Shown here in pieces: positions 48,973 to 57,181 of a stretch of DNA of 64,000 nucleotides. The position numbers and the translations under genes were made by a program. A model generated the notes under the pieces. It worked only from the letters and a program-made list of their open reading frames with translations, did not search any database and was not told where the DNA came from. The DNA comes from an uncultured Gammaproteobacteria bacterium (GTDB lineage: Bacteria; Pseudomonadota; Gammaproteobacteria; HK1), in NCBI GenBank assembly GCA_958295835.1, contig OY282378.1:3559694-3623693 (forward strand), written 5' to 3'. Position 1 is the stretch's first letter. Every line of letters begins with the position of its first letter.

Positions 48973-49460
48973 ATGCGCACACATGGACAACGGGGCAGGG
49001 GCATACCCTGCGCAACCGGAGGACGGTACTCGCATGCCTGGGAGCCGCAGTCGCGGCGGCCACACTCGGGGGGTGCGCAGCAAGCAACACCGAGATGGCA
49101 CTGGGCTCTGAAGGGTCGCAGGTGGCGCTGCGGGCCATCCAGCAACGGTGGTTCGAGACGGGCAACATGGAGCATGTGCTGCGAGGCACCATCTCGACGC
49201 TCCAGGACCTGGGGTTCATCGTCGACAAGGCGGACGCGGATCTGGGCACGGTGTCCGGGACCAAGGTCGGCGTCGATGCATGGTCCGGGAACAAGGCACT
49301 GAAGCTGACGGTGACGGTCCGGGACATCGGCGCCCGGCGAACCCTCGTGCGTGCGAACGCGCAGTGGGGGACGAAGACGGTCGAAGAGCCCAAACCCTAC
49401 CAGCAGTTCTTCAACTCGCTCAGCAAGGGCCTGTTCCTGGAAGCCAACACCATGGAGTAG
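48969..49460 (+). CDS. Lipoprotein, unknown function (paralogue of previous gene)
   Basis: 163 residues. The leader carries Arg residues and a hydrophobic stretch ending in lipobox ATLGGC. Like its neighbour it has ALRAIQQRWFETGNMEHVLR, GTISTLQDLGFIVDKADADL and a final YQQFFNSLSKGLFLEAN. ATG 48969 overlaps the previous stop (ATGA). The three lipoproteins are tightly packed and likely one operon. Confidence 0.75.
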   Translation: MNAHTWTTGQGHTLRNRRTVLACLGAAVAAATLGGCAASNTEMALGSEGSQVALRAIQQRWFETGNMEHVLRGTISTLQDLGFIVDKADADLGTVSGTKVGVDAWSGNKALKLTVTVRDIGARRTLVRANAQWGTKTVEEPKPYQQFFNSLSKGLFLEANTME

Positions 49461-49589
49461 GGCGGGATGCGAAACCCGCAACACCGGAGGGGTGTAAGCG
49501 GTAGCAGAATGGCAGCTTCGGTCGGGGGGTGGGCGCCCTTCGCTCGGCACTCGCTCCGTCCTTCACCCCCGCCCCCACGCTGCAGGTCG

Positions 49590-49610
49590 CTCGATGCCCT
49601 GTACCGGCCG
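49590..49610. repeat. 21-bp exact direct repeat, right copy
   Basis: Identical to 47797-47817 in the same orientation. On the minus strand the transposase remnant runs up to this repeat and loses homology within it. Confidence 0.85.
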
Positions 49611-49713
49611 CCTTGAAATACACCTCGATCCCCCAACGAAGCGCATAGACCTCCAGCATTTTGCTCATCCCAAGCCTCGCGTCAGTGCACAGAAACAAAG
49701 CCCAGTCCTTCTT
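49603..49713 (-). pseudogene. Transposase remnant (DDE type, IS4-like C-terminal motif)
   Basis: The minus-strand frame shows KKDWALFLCTDARLGMSKML and EVYALRWGIEVYFKAA, the typical C-terminal 'YxxRWxIEVYFKE' region of IS4-like/IS701-type transposases. About 37 codons remain. The 405 bases between the last lipoprotein and the AAA gene contain nothing else identifiable. Confidence 0.6.
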
Positions 49714-49865
49714 CCCAACCTCCGGCTGGAGTTGACCCGATTTCGTGGACACCTGACCCTTTGGGGAGGAGGAAGGCCGGATGGACCGCGGAGGCCCGCT
49801 GCATCGGGTGACGGATGGCCGCCCGTTTGCGGTGGAGGTGTACGCGGCCCGATGCCGCACAAGCC

Positions 49866-51479
49866 CTACAGCGTCCAGACCATCACCCCGCGCCCGTCCA
49901 ACCGGCGACCGCTTCTATCCGCCCCGCCCTCGCCGTCCCGGCGCTCCTCCGCACCGGCCCGGCGGTCGATCACCACCAGATGCCCTTCCTCCGCCCTGCA
50001 CTTCTTCATGTACCCCAACGTCTGCTTCACGCCCTGCTCGATGGTCCATTCCAGGCTCTTGCGATCCGCATCGCGCAACACCTTGCACTCGACCACGAAA
50101 CGCTCCCACAGGTCCGACGGCTGCCCCGCCTCCCGCGGCCACAGCACCAGCAGGTCCGTCCGGCCTCGCCCCAACCCGTACTCCCGCTCGATGCGACCGC
50201 CTCCGTTCACCACCCGCTGCAAGTACGCCTGCAAGATGAGCTGCGGTCCCGCCTCGGGGTAGTCGCCGAAGCGCCCCAACCAGTGCTCGGAATGCTCCCC
50301 GAAGAACGTGCCAAACGCCGTCAGCAGCTTCGTCATGTTCAAGCCGCCGTCGTCGTCCACGTACCACGCCACCTGCACGTCCAGGCTACTTTGCAGGATG
50401 TAGCCCAGCTCCCGCGGCACCACTTCCGCATAGATGGGGTTCGCCATGCACGGCGGCTCGCCGCCGTCGATGAGGCCCAGGTCGCGAAGGTATTCGAGAT
50501 CCCGAACCTGGTGCCGCGCCTCGCCGCCGCTCAGCAGCGGCTCGACGACGCGCCGCACCCGCGCCTCCTCCAGCTTGTGCGCCAACTGGTCCAGATGCGT
50601 GCGCCGCGAGAGAATGAGCTCCTCCCGCGCCGCGTAGATGTCGTCCACTTCGATGGTCCGCGAGCGGTCCCGCCCCGCCTTGTTGTCGAAGCAGGCCCCC
50701 GCGCACAGCGCATTCACCAGCCACGGCTGACCCCGCGTCTGCGTCCACACCACATCCAGCGCCGCCGCCGTGAAGCGCTGGCCGGTCTCTTCCGTGTGCT
50801 GGGCCATCAGCGCCCGCGTCTCGGCTTCGGTGAAGTCCCCCATGCGCAGCGACTTCGCCGCGACGTTGAACGGGCTGCCGCCAGCAATGACCTCGCCGGC
50901 GCTCGACCGGATGCGGTAGTCGCGGATGTCGCGTACCCCGCACAGCACCACGCTCTGCGGGAAGCCCCCGGGGCGTTTCTCGTAGCCGGCGCGCAACTGG
51001 CGCAGCACCGAGAGCAGGGTGTCGCCGACCAGCGAATCGATCTCGTCCACCAGCAGCACCAGCGGCGTCGGACCGGCCCGGCTCCAGCGGGCGAGCAGCA
51101 CGTTGAGAGCGCTTTCCGGCCCCATCGACGCCAGGATGTCCTGCCACACACTGCCGGGGTAGTCGTCGCCCAGCTCCTGCGCATTCTCGGCCAAGCTGCC
51201 CAGAATGGCGCGGATGCCGCGCGCGGTGTCATCGCGCGCCACCTGGCCGACCTCCACGTTCACGTTCACGCAGCGGAAGTTGCCCACTTCGCCGCTGTTC
51301 AAGAGATTGCGCAGGGCGATGAGCGCGGAGGTCTTGCCGGTCTGGCGCGGCGCGTGCAGCACGAAGTACTGCTTGGCCCGAATCAGGGCGAGGAGTTCAT
51401 CCACGTCCACCCGGTCCAGGGGCGGGATGGCGTAGTGGTCGTCCGGGCGTATCGGTCCTGCGGTGTTGAAGAAGCGCAT
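49866..51479 (-). CDS. AAA ATPase with C-terminal PD-(D/E)XK nuclease-like domain
   Basis: 537 residues. The N-terminal ATPase (AAA-like, ORC/STAND type) has Walker A APRQTGKTS (residues 43-51), Walker B PLVLLVDEIDSLVG, and RGQPWLVNALC of the winged-helix lid. The C-terminal ~130 residues look like a PD-(D/E)XK nuclease: GLGRGRTDLLVLWP with the Asp, then ERFVVECKVLRDAD with the ECK, and EQGVKQTLGYMKKCRAEEGH. Such proteins are common in mobile and defence regions; the biological target is unknown. The start is the Met before RFFNTAGPI; 13 upstream residues are open but atypical. Confidence 0.85.
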   Translation of the reverse strand: MRFFNTAGPIRPDDHYAIPPLDRVDVDELLALIRAKQYFVLHAPRQTGKTSALIALRNLLNSGEVGNFRCVNVNVEVGQVARDDTARGIRAILGSLAENAQELGDDYPGSVWQDILASMGPESALNVLLARWSRAGPTPLVLLVDEIDSLVGDTLLSVLRQLRAGYEKRPGGFPQSVVLCGVRDIRDYRIRSSAGEVIAGGSPFNVAAKSLRMGDFTEAETRALMAQHTEETGQRFTAAALDVVWTQTRGQPWLVNALCAGACFDNKAGRDRSRTIEVDDIYAAREELILSRRTHLDQLAHKLEEARVRRVVEPLLSGGEARHQVRDLEYLRDLGLIDGGEPPCMANPIYAEVVPRELGYILQSSLDVQVAWYVDDDGGLNMTKLLTAFGTFFGEHSEHWLGRFGDYPEAGPQLILQAYLQRVVNGGGRIEREYGLGRGRTDLLVLWPREAGQPSDLWERFVVECKVLRDADRKSLEWTIEQGVKQTLGYMKKCRAEEGHLVVIDRRAGAEERRDGEGGADRSGRRLDGRGVMVWTL

Positions 51480-51550
51480 GGGCTGAGTATGGCACTTGCC
51501 GCGTCCCGTTGCGCGCACAGGGCGGCGCCGCTCACGCCCCGGGGCCGAGG

Positions 51551-52120
51551 AGCGGGGCGCTCGGGATGGAGCCAGGTGCGCTGCACGCCTTCGAGGATCC
51601 CGTCCGGGCCGGAGACGGCGGCGACGAGGGCGGGGAAGCGGCGCCAGCCGGGTTCAAGGAGATAGTGCACGCGCCGGGCGGTGTTGCCGCACCCCAAGTC
51701 CGCGTGGTAGCTCCGCCCGGTGCCCCCGGCCATGGAGAAGACGAGGAGGCGCTTCTCCCCGGCCATGAAGGCGGCGGTCTCGGCGAGGCTCGACGAGGCG
51801 GGACAGCTGCGCACGGCCAGGCGCTCGCCGTTCGCATCGGCGAGCTTCACCACCCGACGGCTGCGCCCGGTGACCTCGGCGACGGACTCATGGCCGAAGT
51901 GGTGCACGACCTGGTCGAGCGCGGAGGGTACGGGCGGCAACGCCGCGAGCTGCTCGATGAGTGCGTCGCGGGCGGCCAGCGCCTCCCGGGAGAGCACCGG
52001 GTGCCCGTCCCGGTCGACCATCGGCCGGCTCATCAGATTCCCGTTCTCGTCGGTGAAGGGCGCCATGCGCTGCACCGGGAAGGCGTGGGCGAGGTAGTCG
52101 ATGACGTGATCCCCGGTCAC
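51551..52120 (-). pseudogene. Chimeric remnant: strawberry-notch-type helicase tail fused to a Toprim/primase piece
   Basis: The minus-strand frame begins with the C-terminal part of a strawberry-notch-like SF2 protein: VIDYLAHAFPVQRMAPFTDE, ALDQVVHHFGHESVAEVTGR and VFSMAGGTGRSYHADLGCGN, ARRVHYLLEPGWR. At about 51641 it changes without losing frame to FPALVAAVSGPDGILEGVQR TWLHP, a stretch of phage-type DUF7146/Toprim primases. Both are normally large ICE or phage proteins, so a deletion has joined two genes. The 3' end runs into the AAA gene. Confidence 0.65.
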
Positions 52121-52151
52121 CGCTGCCCTCATTCCCACGGCCGCCGCCGTC

Positions 52152-52189
52152 ATTCCCGCACAAGCGGGAATCCAGGGGTGATGAACCCC
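52152..52189. repeat. REP-like palindromes
   Basis: ATTCCCGC-ACAA-GCGGGAAT forms a perfect 8-bp hairpin (52152-52171), within the widespread CATTCCCGC...GCGGGAATCCAG repeat type. A second GGGGT/ACCCC hairpin follows at 52175-52189. They lie between the chimeric remnant and tRNA-Arg. Confidence 0.6.
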
Positions 52190-52267
52190 GAAACTCGAGC
52201 CGATCCACAGCGTGAAACGGTCCTGATCCGTGCGCCCTCGTTTCGCGCGCTGGTGAGAAATGCGGGC

Positions 52268-52273
52268 TATAAT
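52268..52273 (+). promoter_or_regulatory. -10 box of tRNA-Arg
   Basis: A perfect TATAAT lies 13 bases before the first base of the tRNA. No good -35 hexamer is seen at 16-18 bases upstream. Confidence 0.55.
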
Positions 52274-52286
52274 CGCGCTCCCTCAC

Positions 52287-52363
52287 GCGCCCGTAGCTCA
52301 GTTGGATAGAGTACCTGGCTACGAACCAGGGGGTCGGGAGTTCGAATCTCTCCGGGCGCGCCA
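52287..52363 (+). tRNA. tRNA-Arg (anticodon ACG), CCA encoded
   Basis: Acceptor GCGCCCG pairs with CGGGCGC, followed by G and CCA. The anticodon arm CCTGG-CTACGAA-CCAGG reads ACG. The D arm (GCTCAGTTGGATAGAGT) and T arm (GGGAG-TTCGAAT-CTCTC) are normal. Its 5' side borders accessory DNA, and arginine tRNAs are frequent integration sites; no duplicated 3' end was seen in this window. Confidence 0.95.
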
Positions 52364-52729
52364 AATCAGTGGTTCCCGGGTTCTGCGAGGCGGGGTCCAC
52401 GCGGCGCATTACGTTCCATCAGCCCGATCCGGCAGGGTCGCCAGGACACGAACCTCTCACTGCGGGCACGGATGCCTCGCCGCAAGAGCGGAAGAGGCCA
52501 TCAGGCCCATCGGCGTCTCGATGATCGGCGGTACCGCGGACGACCCGGCCGAGACGGTGGTGGCGGGCTTGCGCAACCCGGTGGGAGTCGCCCCGACCGT
52601 CACGCCGAACCTTACCGGGTCCGGCGAGCCCTTTCGTGGATGAAGGCCGCGGGTTGATCATGATTCGATGAGGCCGTGCTCTTGCGGATCGTGCGCATCG
52701 CATGGCCCGCGTACCTCTCCGACCCGCGA
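52364..52729. other. Spacer between tRNA-Arg and the RND gene
   Basis: 366 bases with no supportable gene. RND transporters are usually preceded by a membrane-fusion (adaptor) gene, and none is present here. Confidence 0.4.
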
Positions 52730-55700
52730 ATGACCACGTCTCCCACATCCCCCGCGCCCCCTGCACTCACGCCCCGGACAAGCCTCATCGGCGCGTTCGC
52801 GAGCCACCCCGTCGCCTGCAATCTGCTGATGGCGATCATGCTGCTCGTCGGGGCGGCGGCCCTTACTCGGCTGAACACGCAGTTCTTCCCGAGCTTCGAC
52901 GTCAACTTCATCACCGTGCGGGTGCAATGGACAGGCGCGACGGCGGAGGATGTCGAGACCGCGATCACCGCTCCGCTGGAGCGGGAGCTGCTGAACCTCG
53001 GCGCCCTGAAGGAGATGACCTCCTCCTCGAGCCAGGGGACGGCGCGGATCTTCATGGAGTACGAGGAGGGCGCCGACATGGCGTTCGCCCTCGAAGAGGT
53101 GAAGGAGCGGGTCGCGTCGATCCGCAACCTGCCGGCCACCGCGGAGGAGCCGGTGATCTCGCGCGTGGTCAGATACGAGCCGGTGGCCCGGCTGCTGGTC
53201 ACCGGCGGCGACCGGCGGAGCCTGCGCCCCATCGTGCGCCGGATCGAGCGCGAGCTGCTCGACCGCGGCATCGCCAAGGTCGGCATCAGCGGCCTGCCGC
53301 CGGAGGAGATCGCCATCGAAGTACCGTCCGCCGCGCTACGCGAGCTCGACATCTCGCTCGCCGGGGTCGCCCGCCGGGTGGCGGCCCTGAGCCTGGACTT
53401 GCCGGCCGGCAACATCGGCCGCGGCGGGCTCTCGAAGCAGCTCCGTGCGCTGGAGCAGCGGCGCCGCGCGGTCGGGTTCGAGGATCTGCCGCTGCTCACC
53501 GGGGACGACGGCCGGCTCGTCACTCTGGGCGACGTCGCGACCGTCGAGCGTCGCGCGCGCGGCTCCGAGGTCCGTACCCTCCACGAGGGCCGCCCCGCCG
53601 TGAGCCTGCTGCTCAGCCGCGCGAGCGGCTCGGACAGCCTCGAATCGGCCCGCGTCCTGCACGAATGGCTGGACGAGCAAAGCGGCCGGTGGCCGCCCGG
53701 AGTCGAGGTGTTCGGCTACGACGAGTCCTGGGAGCTGATCCGGGGCCGGACCCTGCTGCTGGTCAAGAACGGCGCGACCGGCCTGCTCCTGGTGGTCGCG
53801 GTGCTGTTCCTGTTCCTCAACGGCCGGGTCGCGTTCTGGGTGGCGGTGGGGGTGCCGGTCTCGTTCATGGCCGCGCTCGGGGTGCTCTGGGCGGTGGGCG
53901 GCAGCATCAACATGGTGAGCCTGTTCGCGCTCATGATGACGCTGGGCATCATCGTCGACGACGCGATCGTGGTGGGGGAGGACGCGCTCGCGCAGTACCA
54001 GCGCGGCGCCGGGCCTCTGGCGTCGGCGCAGGCCGGCGCCCGGCGGATGCTCGCGCCGGTGCTGTCGTCGTCGTTGACCACGATCGCCGCGTTCATCCCG
54101 CTGATGCTGGTGGGCGGCATCATCGGCAGGATCCTGTTCGACATTCCCGTGGTGGTGATCTGCGTGATCCTCGCATCCCTGGTCGAGAGCTTCTTCGTCC
54201 TGCCGGGACACCTGTACCACGGGTTCCGGCGCATCTCCGGGAAGGAGGCCGGGGCGCTGCGCCGCCGGCTCGACCGGGGATTCGAGCGCTTCCGCGACCG
54301 GGTCTTCCGGCCTCTGGTGACGGCTGCGGTCGGCCAGCCCTGGACGACGCTGAGCTGCGCGCTGGCCGCGCTGCTGCTCAGCGTCGGGCTGGTCCGGGGC
54401 GAACGGCTCGCGTTCAACTTCTTCCCCTCCCCGGAGGCCACGATCCTGAACGCCGAAGTGAAGTTCGTCGCCGGGACCTCGCCGGCCCGGGTGGAGCGTT
54501 TCGTCACTCACCTGACGGATGCCCTGCGGGAGACGGAGGCGCACTTCGGTGAGCCGCTGGTCGAAGTCGCGGTCGCCCGCCTCGGCGAGATCGCGCGCGA
54601 CGACGGCCAGATCGGCTCGCGCGGCGACCAGTTCGCGGACCTCATGGTGGAGCTCGTGGAGCCCGACCAGCGCAACACCCGCAACGCCGGGTTCATCGCC
54701 GCCTGGCGCGAGCGCATCGTGCTGCCCCCCGGCCTCGAGTCGCTGTCGCTGGTCGAGCAACGCGGGGGACCGCCGGGACGGGACGTCGACGTGAGCCTGA
54801 CCGGGGCCGAAGCCGGCGCCCTCAAGGCCGCCGCCCTCGAGCTGGCTTCGGCGCTGGCGACGGTGCCCGGCGTGAGCGGCGTCGGGGACGACCTGCCCTT
54901 CGGCCAGGAGCAGCTCGTCTACCGGCTGACCCCGCAGGCGAACGCTCTCGGGCTGACGGTGGCCGCCGTGGGCGAGCAGTTGCGCGCCGCCTACGACGGA
55001 CACCTCGCGCAGATCTTCCAGCACGAGGGCGAGGAGCTGGAGGTCCGCGTGGTGCTGCCCGACGCCGAGCGCTACGACCTGGCGAGCCTCGGCAACCTCT
55101 CCGTCTCACTGCCCGACGGGGGCAGCCTGCCGCTGCTCTCCGCGGTCGAGATCGAGACCAGGAGGAGCTTCGACGTCCTGCGCCACCACAACGGACGGCT
55201 GTCGGTGCGGATCACCGCCGATGTGGACCCGGGCATCAACAACAGCAACGCGGTGATCGCGGACCTCGTGGCGGGGCCGCTGCCCGCGATGGCCGGGCGC
55301 CACGGTGTCGAATGGACGCTGAAGGGCCGGCAGGAAGAACAGAGCGAGACGCTGACCGACATGGCGTTGGGCGCGGTGCTCGCGCTCGCGCTGATCTACC
55401 TGGTGCTCGCCTTCGTCTTCGCCTCCTACGGCTGGCCGCTGGTGGTGATGTCGGTGATCCCGTTCGGTCTGATCGGCGCCATCCTCGGCCACTGGCTGCT
55501 GGGCATCGACCTCACCATCCTGTCGATGTTCGGGCTGTTCGGCCTGGCCGGCATCGTGGTCAACGATTCGATCATCCTGGTCGTCTTCTACAAGGCGTTG
55601 AAGCAGTCCGGGGCGCCGTGGCGCCAAGCGATCGTGAACGCGGCCTGCCTGCGGCTGCGGGCGGTACTGCTGACCTCGCTGACCACCATCGGGGGCCTCA

Positions 55701-55888
55701 CGCCGCTGATGTTCGAGACCTCGCTGCAGGCCCAGTTCCTGATCCCGATGGCGGTGTCGATCGCGTTCGGCCTCGGCGTGGCCACCTTCCTGGTGCTGCT
55801 GGTGGTCCCGGCCTTGTTGTGCCTGCACGAGGCGGTGGCCACCCGGTGGGAGCGGCCCGCGGCGGTTCGGGCGGCGGAGACGGGCTGA
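52730..55888 (+). CDS. RND-family efflux transporter (AcrB/HAE1-like inner-membrane pump)
   Basis: About 1052 residues, the standard two-fold repeat of RND pumps: 12 membrane helices and two large periplasmic loops. Proton-relay helix 4 shows MMTLGIIVDDAIVVGEDALA with the two adjacent aspartates; the second-half equivalent is FGLAGIVVNDSIILV. The N-terminus (FASHPVACNLLMAIMLLVGA) and SYGWPLVVMSVIPFGLIGA are typical of the CusA/MdtBC-AcrB superfamily. No adaptor or outer-membrane factor gene is beside it, so substrates and partners are unknown. ATG 52730 chosen; 18 further upstream codons are open. A second partial copy lies at 63263-64000. Confidence 0.9.
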   Translation: MTTSPTSPAPPALTPRTSLIGAFASHPVACNLLMAIMLLVGAAALTRLNTQFFPSFDVNFITVRVQWTGATAEDVETAITAPLERELLNLGALKEMTSSSSQGTARIFMEYEEGADMAFALEEVKERVASIRNLPATAEEPVISRVVRYEPVARLLVTGGDRRSLRPIVRRIERELLDRGIAKVGISGLPPEEIAIEVPSAALRELDISLAGVARRVAALSLDLPAGNIGRGGLSKQLRALEQRRRAVGFEDLPLLTGDDGRLVTLGDVATVERRARGSEVRTLHEGRPAVSLLLSRASGSDSLESARVLHEWLDEQSGRWPPGVEVFGYDESWELIRGRTLLLVKNGATGLLLVVAVLFLFLNGRVAFWVAVGVPVSFMAALGVLWAVGGSINMVSLFALMMTLGIIVDDAIVVGEDALAQYQRGAGPLASAQAGARRMLAPVLSSSLTTIAAFIPLMLVGGIIGRILFDIPVVVICVILASLVESFFVLPGHLYHGFRRISGKEAGALRRRLDRGFERFRDRVFRPLVTAAVGQPWTTLSCALAALLLSVGLVRGERLAFNFFPSPEATILNAEVKFVAGTSPARVERFVTHLTDALRETEAHFGEPLVEVAVARLGEIARDDGQIGSRGDQFADLMVELVEPDQRNTRNAGFIAAWRERIVLPPGLESLSLVEQRGGPPGRDVDVSLTGAEAGALKAAALELASALATVPGVSGVGDDLPFGQEQLVYRLTPQANALGLTVAAVGEQLRAAYDGHLAQIFQHEGEELEVRVVLPDAERYDLASLGNLSVSLPDGGSLPLLSAVEIETRRSFDVLRHHNGRLSVRITADVDPGINNSNAVIADLVAGPLPAMAGRHGVEWTLKGRQEEQSETLTDMALGAVLALALIYLVLAFVFASYGWPLVVMSVIPFGLIGAILGHWLLGIDLTILSMFGLFGLAGIVVNDSIILVVFYKALKQSGAPWRQAIVNAACLRLRAVLLTSLTTIGGLTPLMFETSLQAQFLIPMAVSIAFGLGVATFLVLLVVPALLCLHEAVATRWERPAAVRAAETG

Positions 55889-55981
55889 ACGGGCACCGCG
55901 GACGGCGCCGTGACGGCCGGTCGTTACGGCATCCGGAGCGTCCGAGCGCCGACGATGGATCGGCCAAGCCAGCCGAGCGCA

Positions 55982-56010
55982 TTGACATCCGATCAGCCGT
56001 TTCCTACCCT
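55982..56010 (+). promoter_or_regulatory. Possible promoter of the SIR2-HerA genes
   Basis: TTGACA (55982-55987), a 17-base spacer and TACCCT (56005-56010). The -35 is perfect and the -10 weak. It lies in the 165-base gap after the RND stop, just inside the left edge of the island. Confidence 0.45.
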
Positions 56011-56053
56011 CAAGTCCGCAAGACCATAAAACAGATACGTGGGAGAAGTAGTC

Positions 56054-57091
56054 TTGTCAAAGACACCTGTCGAGGTTGCCGTTGAGGATGGCCAGCAGTG
56101 CCTGAAGTCTGTTCCGGTGATCGTATTGGGAAGTGGTGCTTCTATTCCTCTTGGTCTGCCGAGCATGGCAGATCTGGCACGGCATCTCAGGGCATCCAAG
56201 CCGAAGGAAACACGCGGTCATCAGGATGACGAACTCTGGAACCGTTTCGTCACAGCGCTCGAAACGCAAGATCTCGAAAGCGCTCTCGCGGAGATCCAGA
56301 TGAGCGATAGATTATCCGATCACATCATCGATATAACTTGGCAGCACGTCGGCGCAGCAGACGTGAAAGCGTTCGACGGTATGATAATCAACGGAAGCCA
56401 ATCGCCTCTCGCGAGACTTTATGGCCATCTTCTCAATAGTACCCATCGCACACTGTCTGTCGTAACGACAAATTATGATCGATTGGCAGAGTATGCAGCC
56501 GACCACGCTGGATTTTGCCATTATACAGGATTTACACATGGCTATTTTCGACAACGGCAGATAGATCCGAGGATTACATTTACACAGAACCATCAATCTG
56601 TTCGGACGATTGATATCTGGAAAGTCCATGGCTGTCTCGATTGGTTCATGAACACTGATGATCATATCGTTGCATTGGCCGCAACCAGATCGATTCCGAA
56701 AGACTTTCGACCTGCTATCGTCACGCCAGGCATCGGCAAGCACGAGCGAACGCAACGGGAGCCATTCAGATCCGTCATCTCTGGCGCAGATGGTGCTTTG
56801 ATGCACGCCAATGCCTACCTCTGTATCGGATTCGGATTCAATGATTCTCATATACAACCAAAGCTCATGGACCGCTGGCGACGAGGAACAGCCCTTCTCG
56901 TTATTCTTACAAAAACGCTGAGTGAATCCGCCAAAGAAATGCTTGCCAAGGCGACCGGACAGCAGTTTCTGGCACTGGAAGAATCTCCTCCTGATGGAAC
57001 ACGGATGTGGTCGCATCGTTATAGTGAAACAATGTTGCTCAATAATTCCAAGCTTTGGGATCTATCAGATTTTCTGAAGCACACGACATAG
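56054..57091 (+). CDS. SIR2-like NADase/sensor protein of a SIR2-HerA defence pair
   Basis: About 345 residues. SIR2 motifs are seen: VIVLGSGASIPLGLPSMADL (NAD-binding GAGAS-like loop), VVTTNYDRLAEYAADHAG, IDIWKVHGCLDWF with the catalytic His and GFGFNDSHIQPKL. In known SIR2-HerA (Nezha-type) systems this protein depletes NAD+ and forms a complex with HerA. TTG 56054 has a ribosome site (GGGAGAAG) at good distance; GTG 56039 is an alternative. Base composition is clearly lower in GC than the RND gene, a sign of acquisition. Confidence 0.85.
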   Translation: MSKTPVEVAVEDGQQCLKSVPVIVLGSGASIPLGLPSMADLARHLRASKPKETRGHQDDELWNRFVTALETQDLESALAEIQMSDRLSDHIIDITWQHVGAADVKAFDGMIINGSQSPLARLYGHLLNSTHRTLSVVTTNYDRLAEYAADHAGFCHYTGFTHGYFRQRQIDPRITFTQNHQSVRTIDIWKVHGCLDWFMNTDDHIVALAATRSIPKDFRPAIVTPGIGKHERTQREPFRSVISGADGALMHANAYLCIGFGFNDSHIQPKLMDRWRRGTALLVILTKTLSESAKEMLAKATGQQFLALEESPPDGTRMWSHRYSETMLLNNSKLWDLSDFLKHTT

Positions 57092-57128
57092 TCTCTTACC
57101 CGTGAAATCTTCGACAAAACGACGAAGA
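57087..57128. repeat. Dispersed repeat, copy C
   Basis: The reverse complement matches 36422-36463 at 36 of 42 bases. It begins on the last bases of the SIR2 gene and fills much of the gap before herA. The conserved CTTCG-CGAAG hairpin is retained. Confidence 0.65.
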
Positions 57129-57181
57129 TTTTTCCGCCAACCGGCGTTTGGTTCCGGCTATGCCGGGTTGGGAGATCGAAA

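Noticed and set aside
52287..52363. tRNA-Arg as proven attachment site
   Set aside because: No duplicated tRNA 3' end was found in the window, so integration there stays only a possibility.
56039..56053. GTG 56039 as start of the SIR2 gene
   Set aside because: No ribosome site precedes it, while TTG 56054 has GGGAGAAG at the right distance; kept only as alternative.
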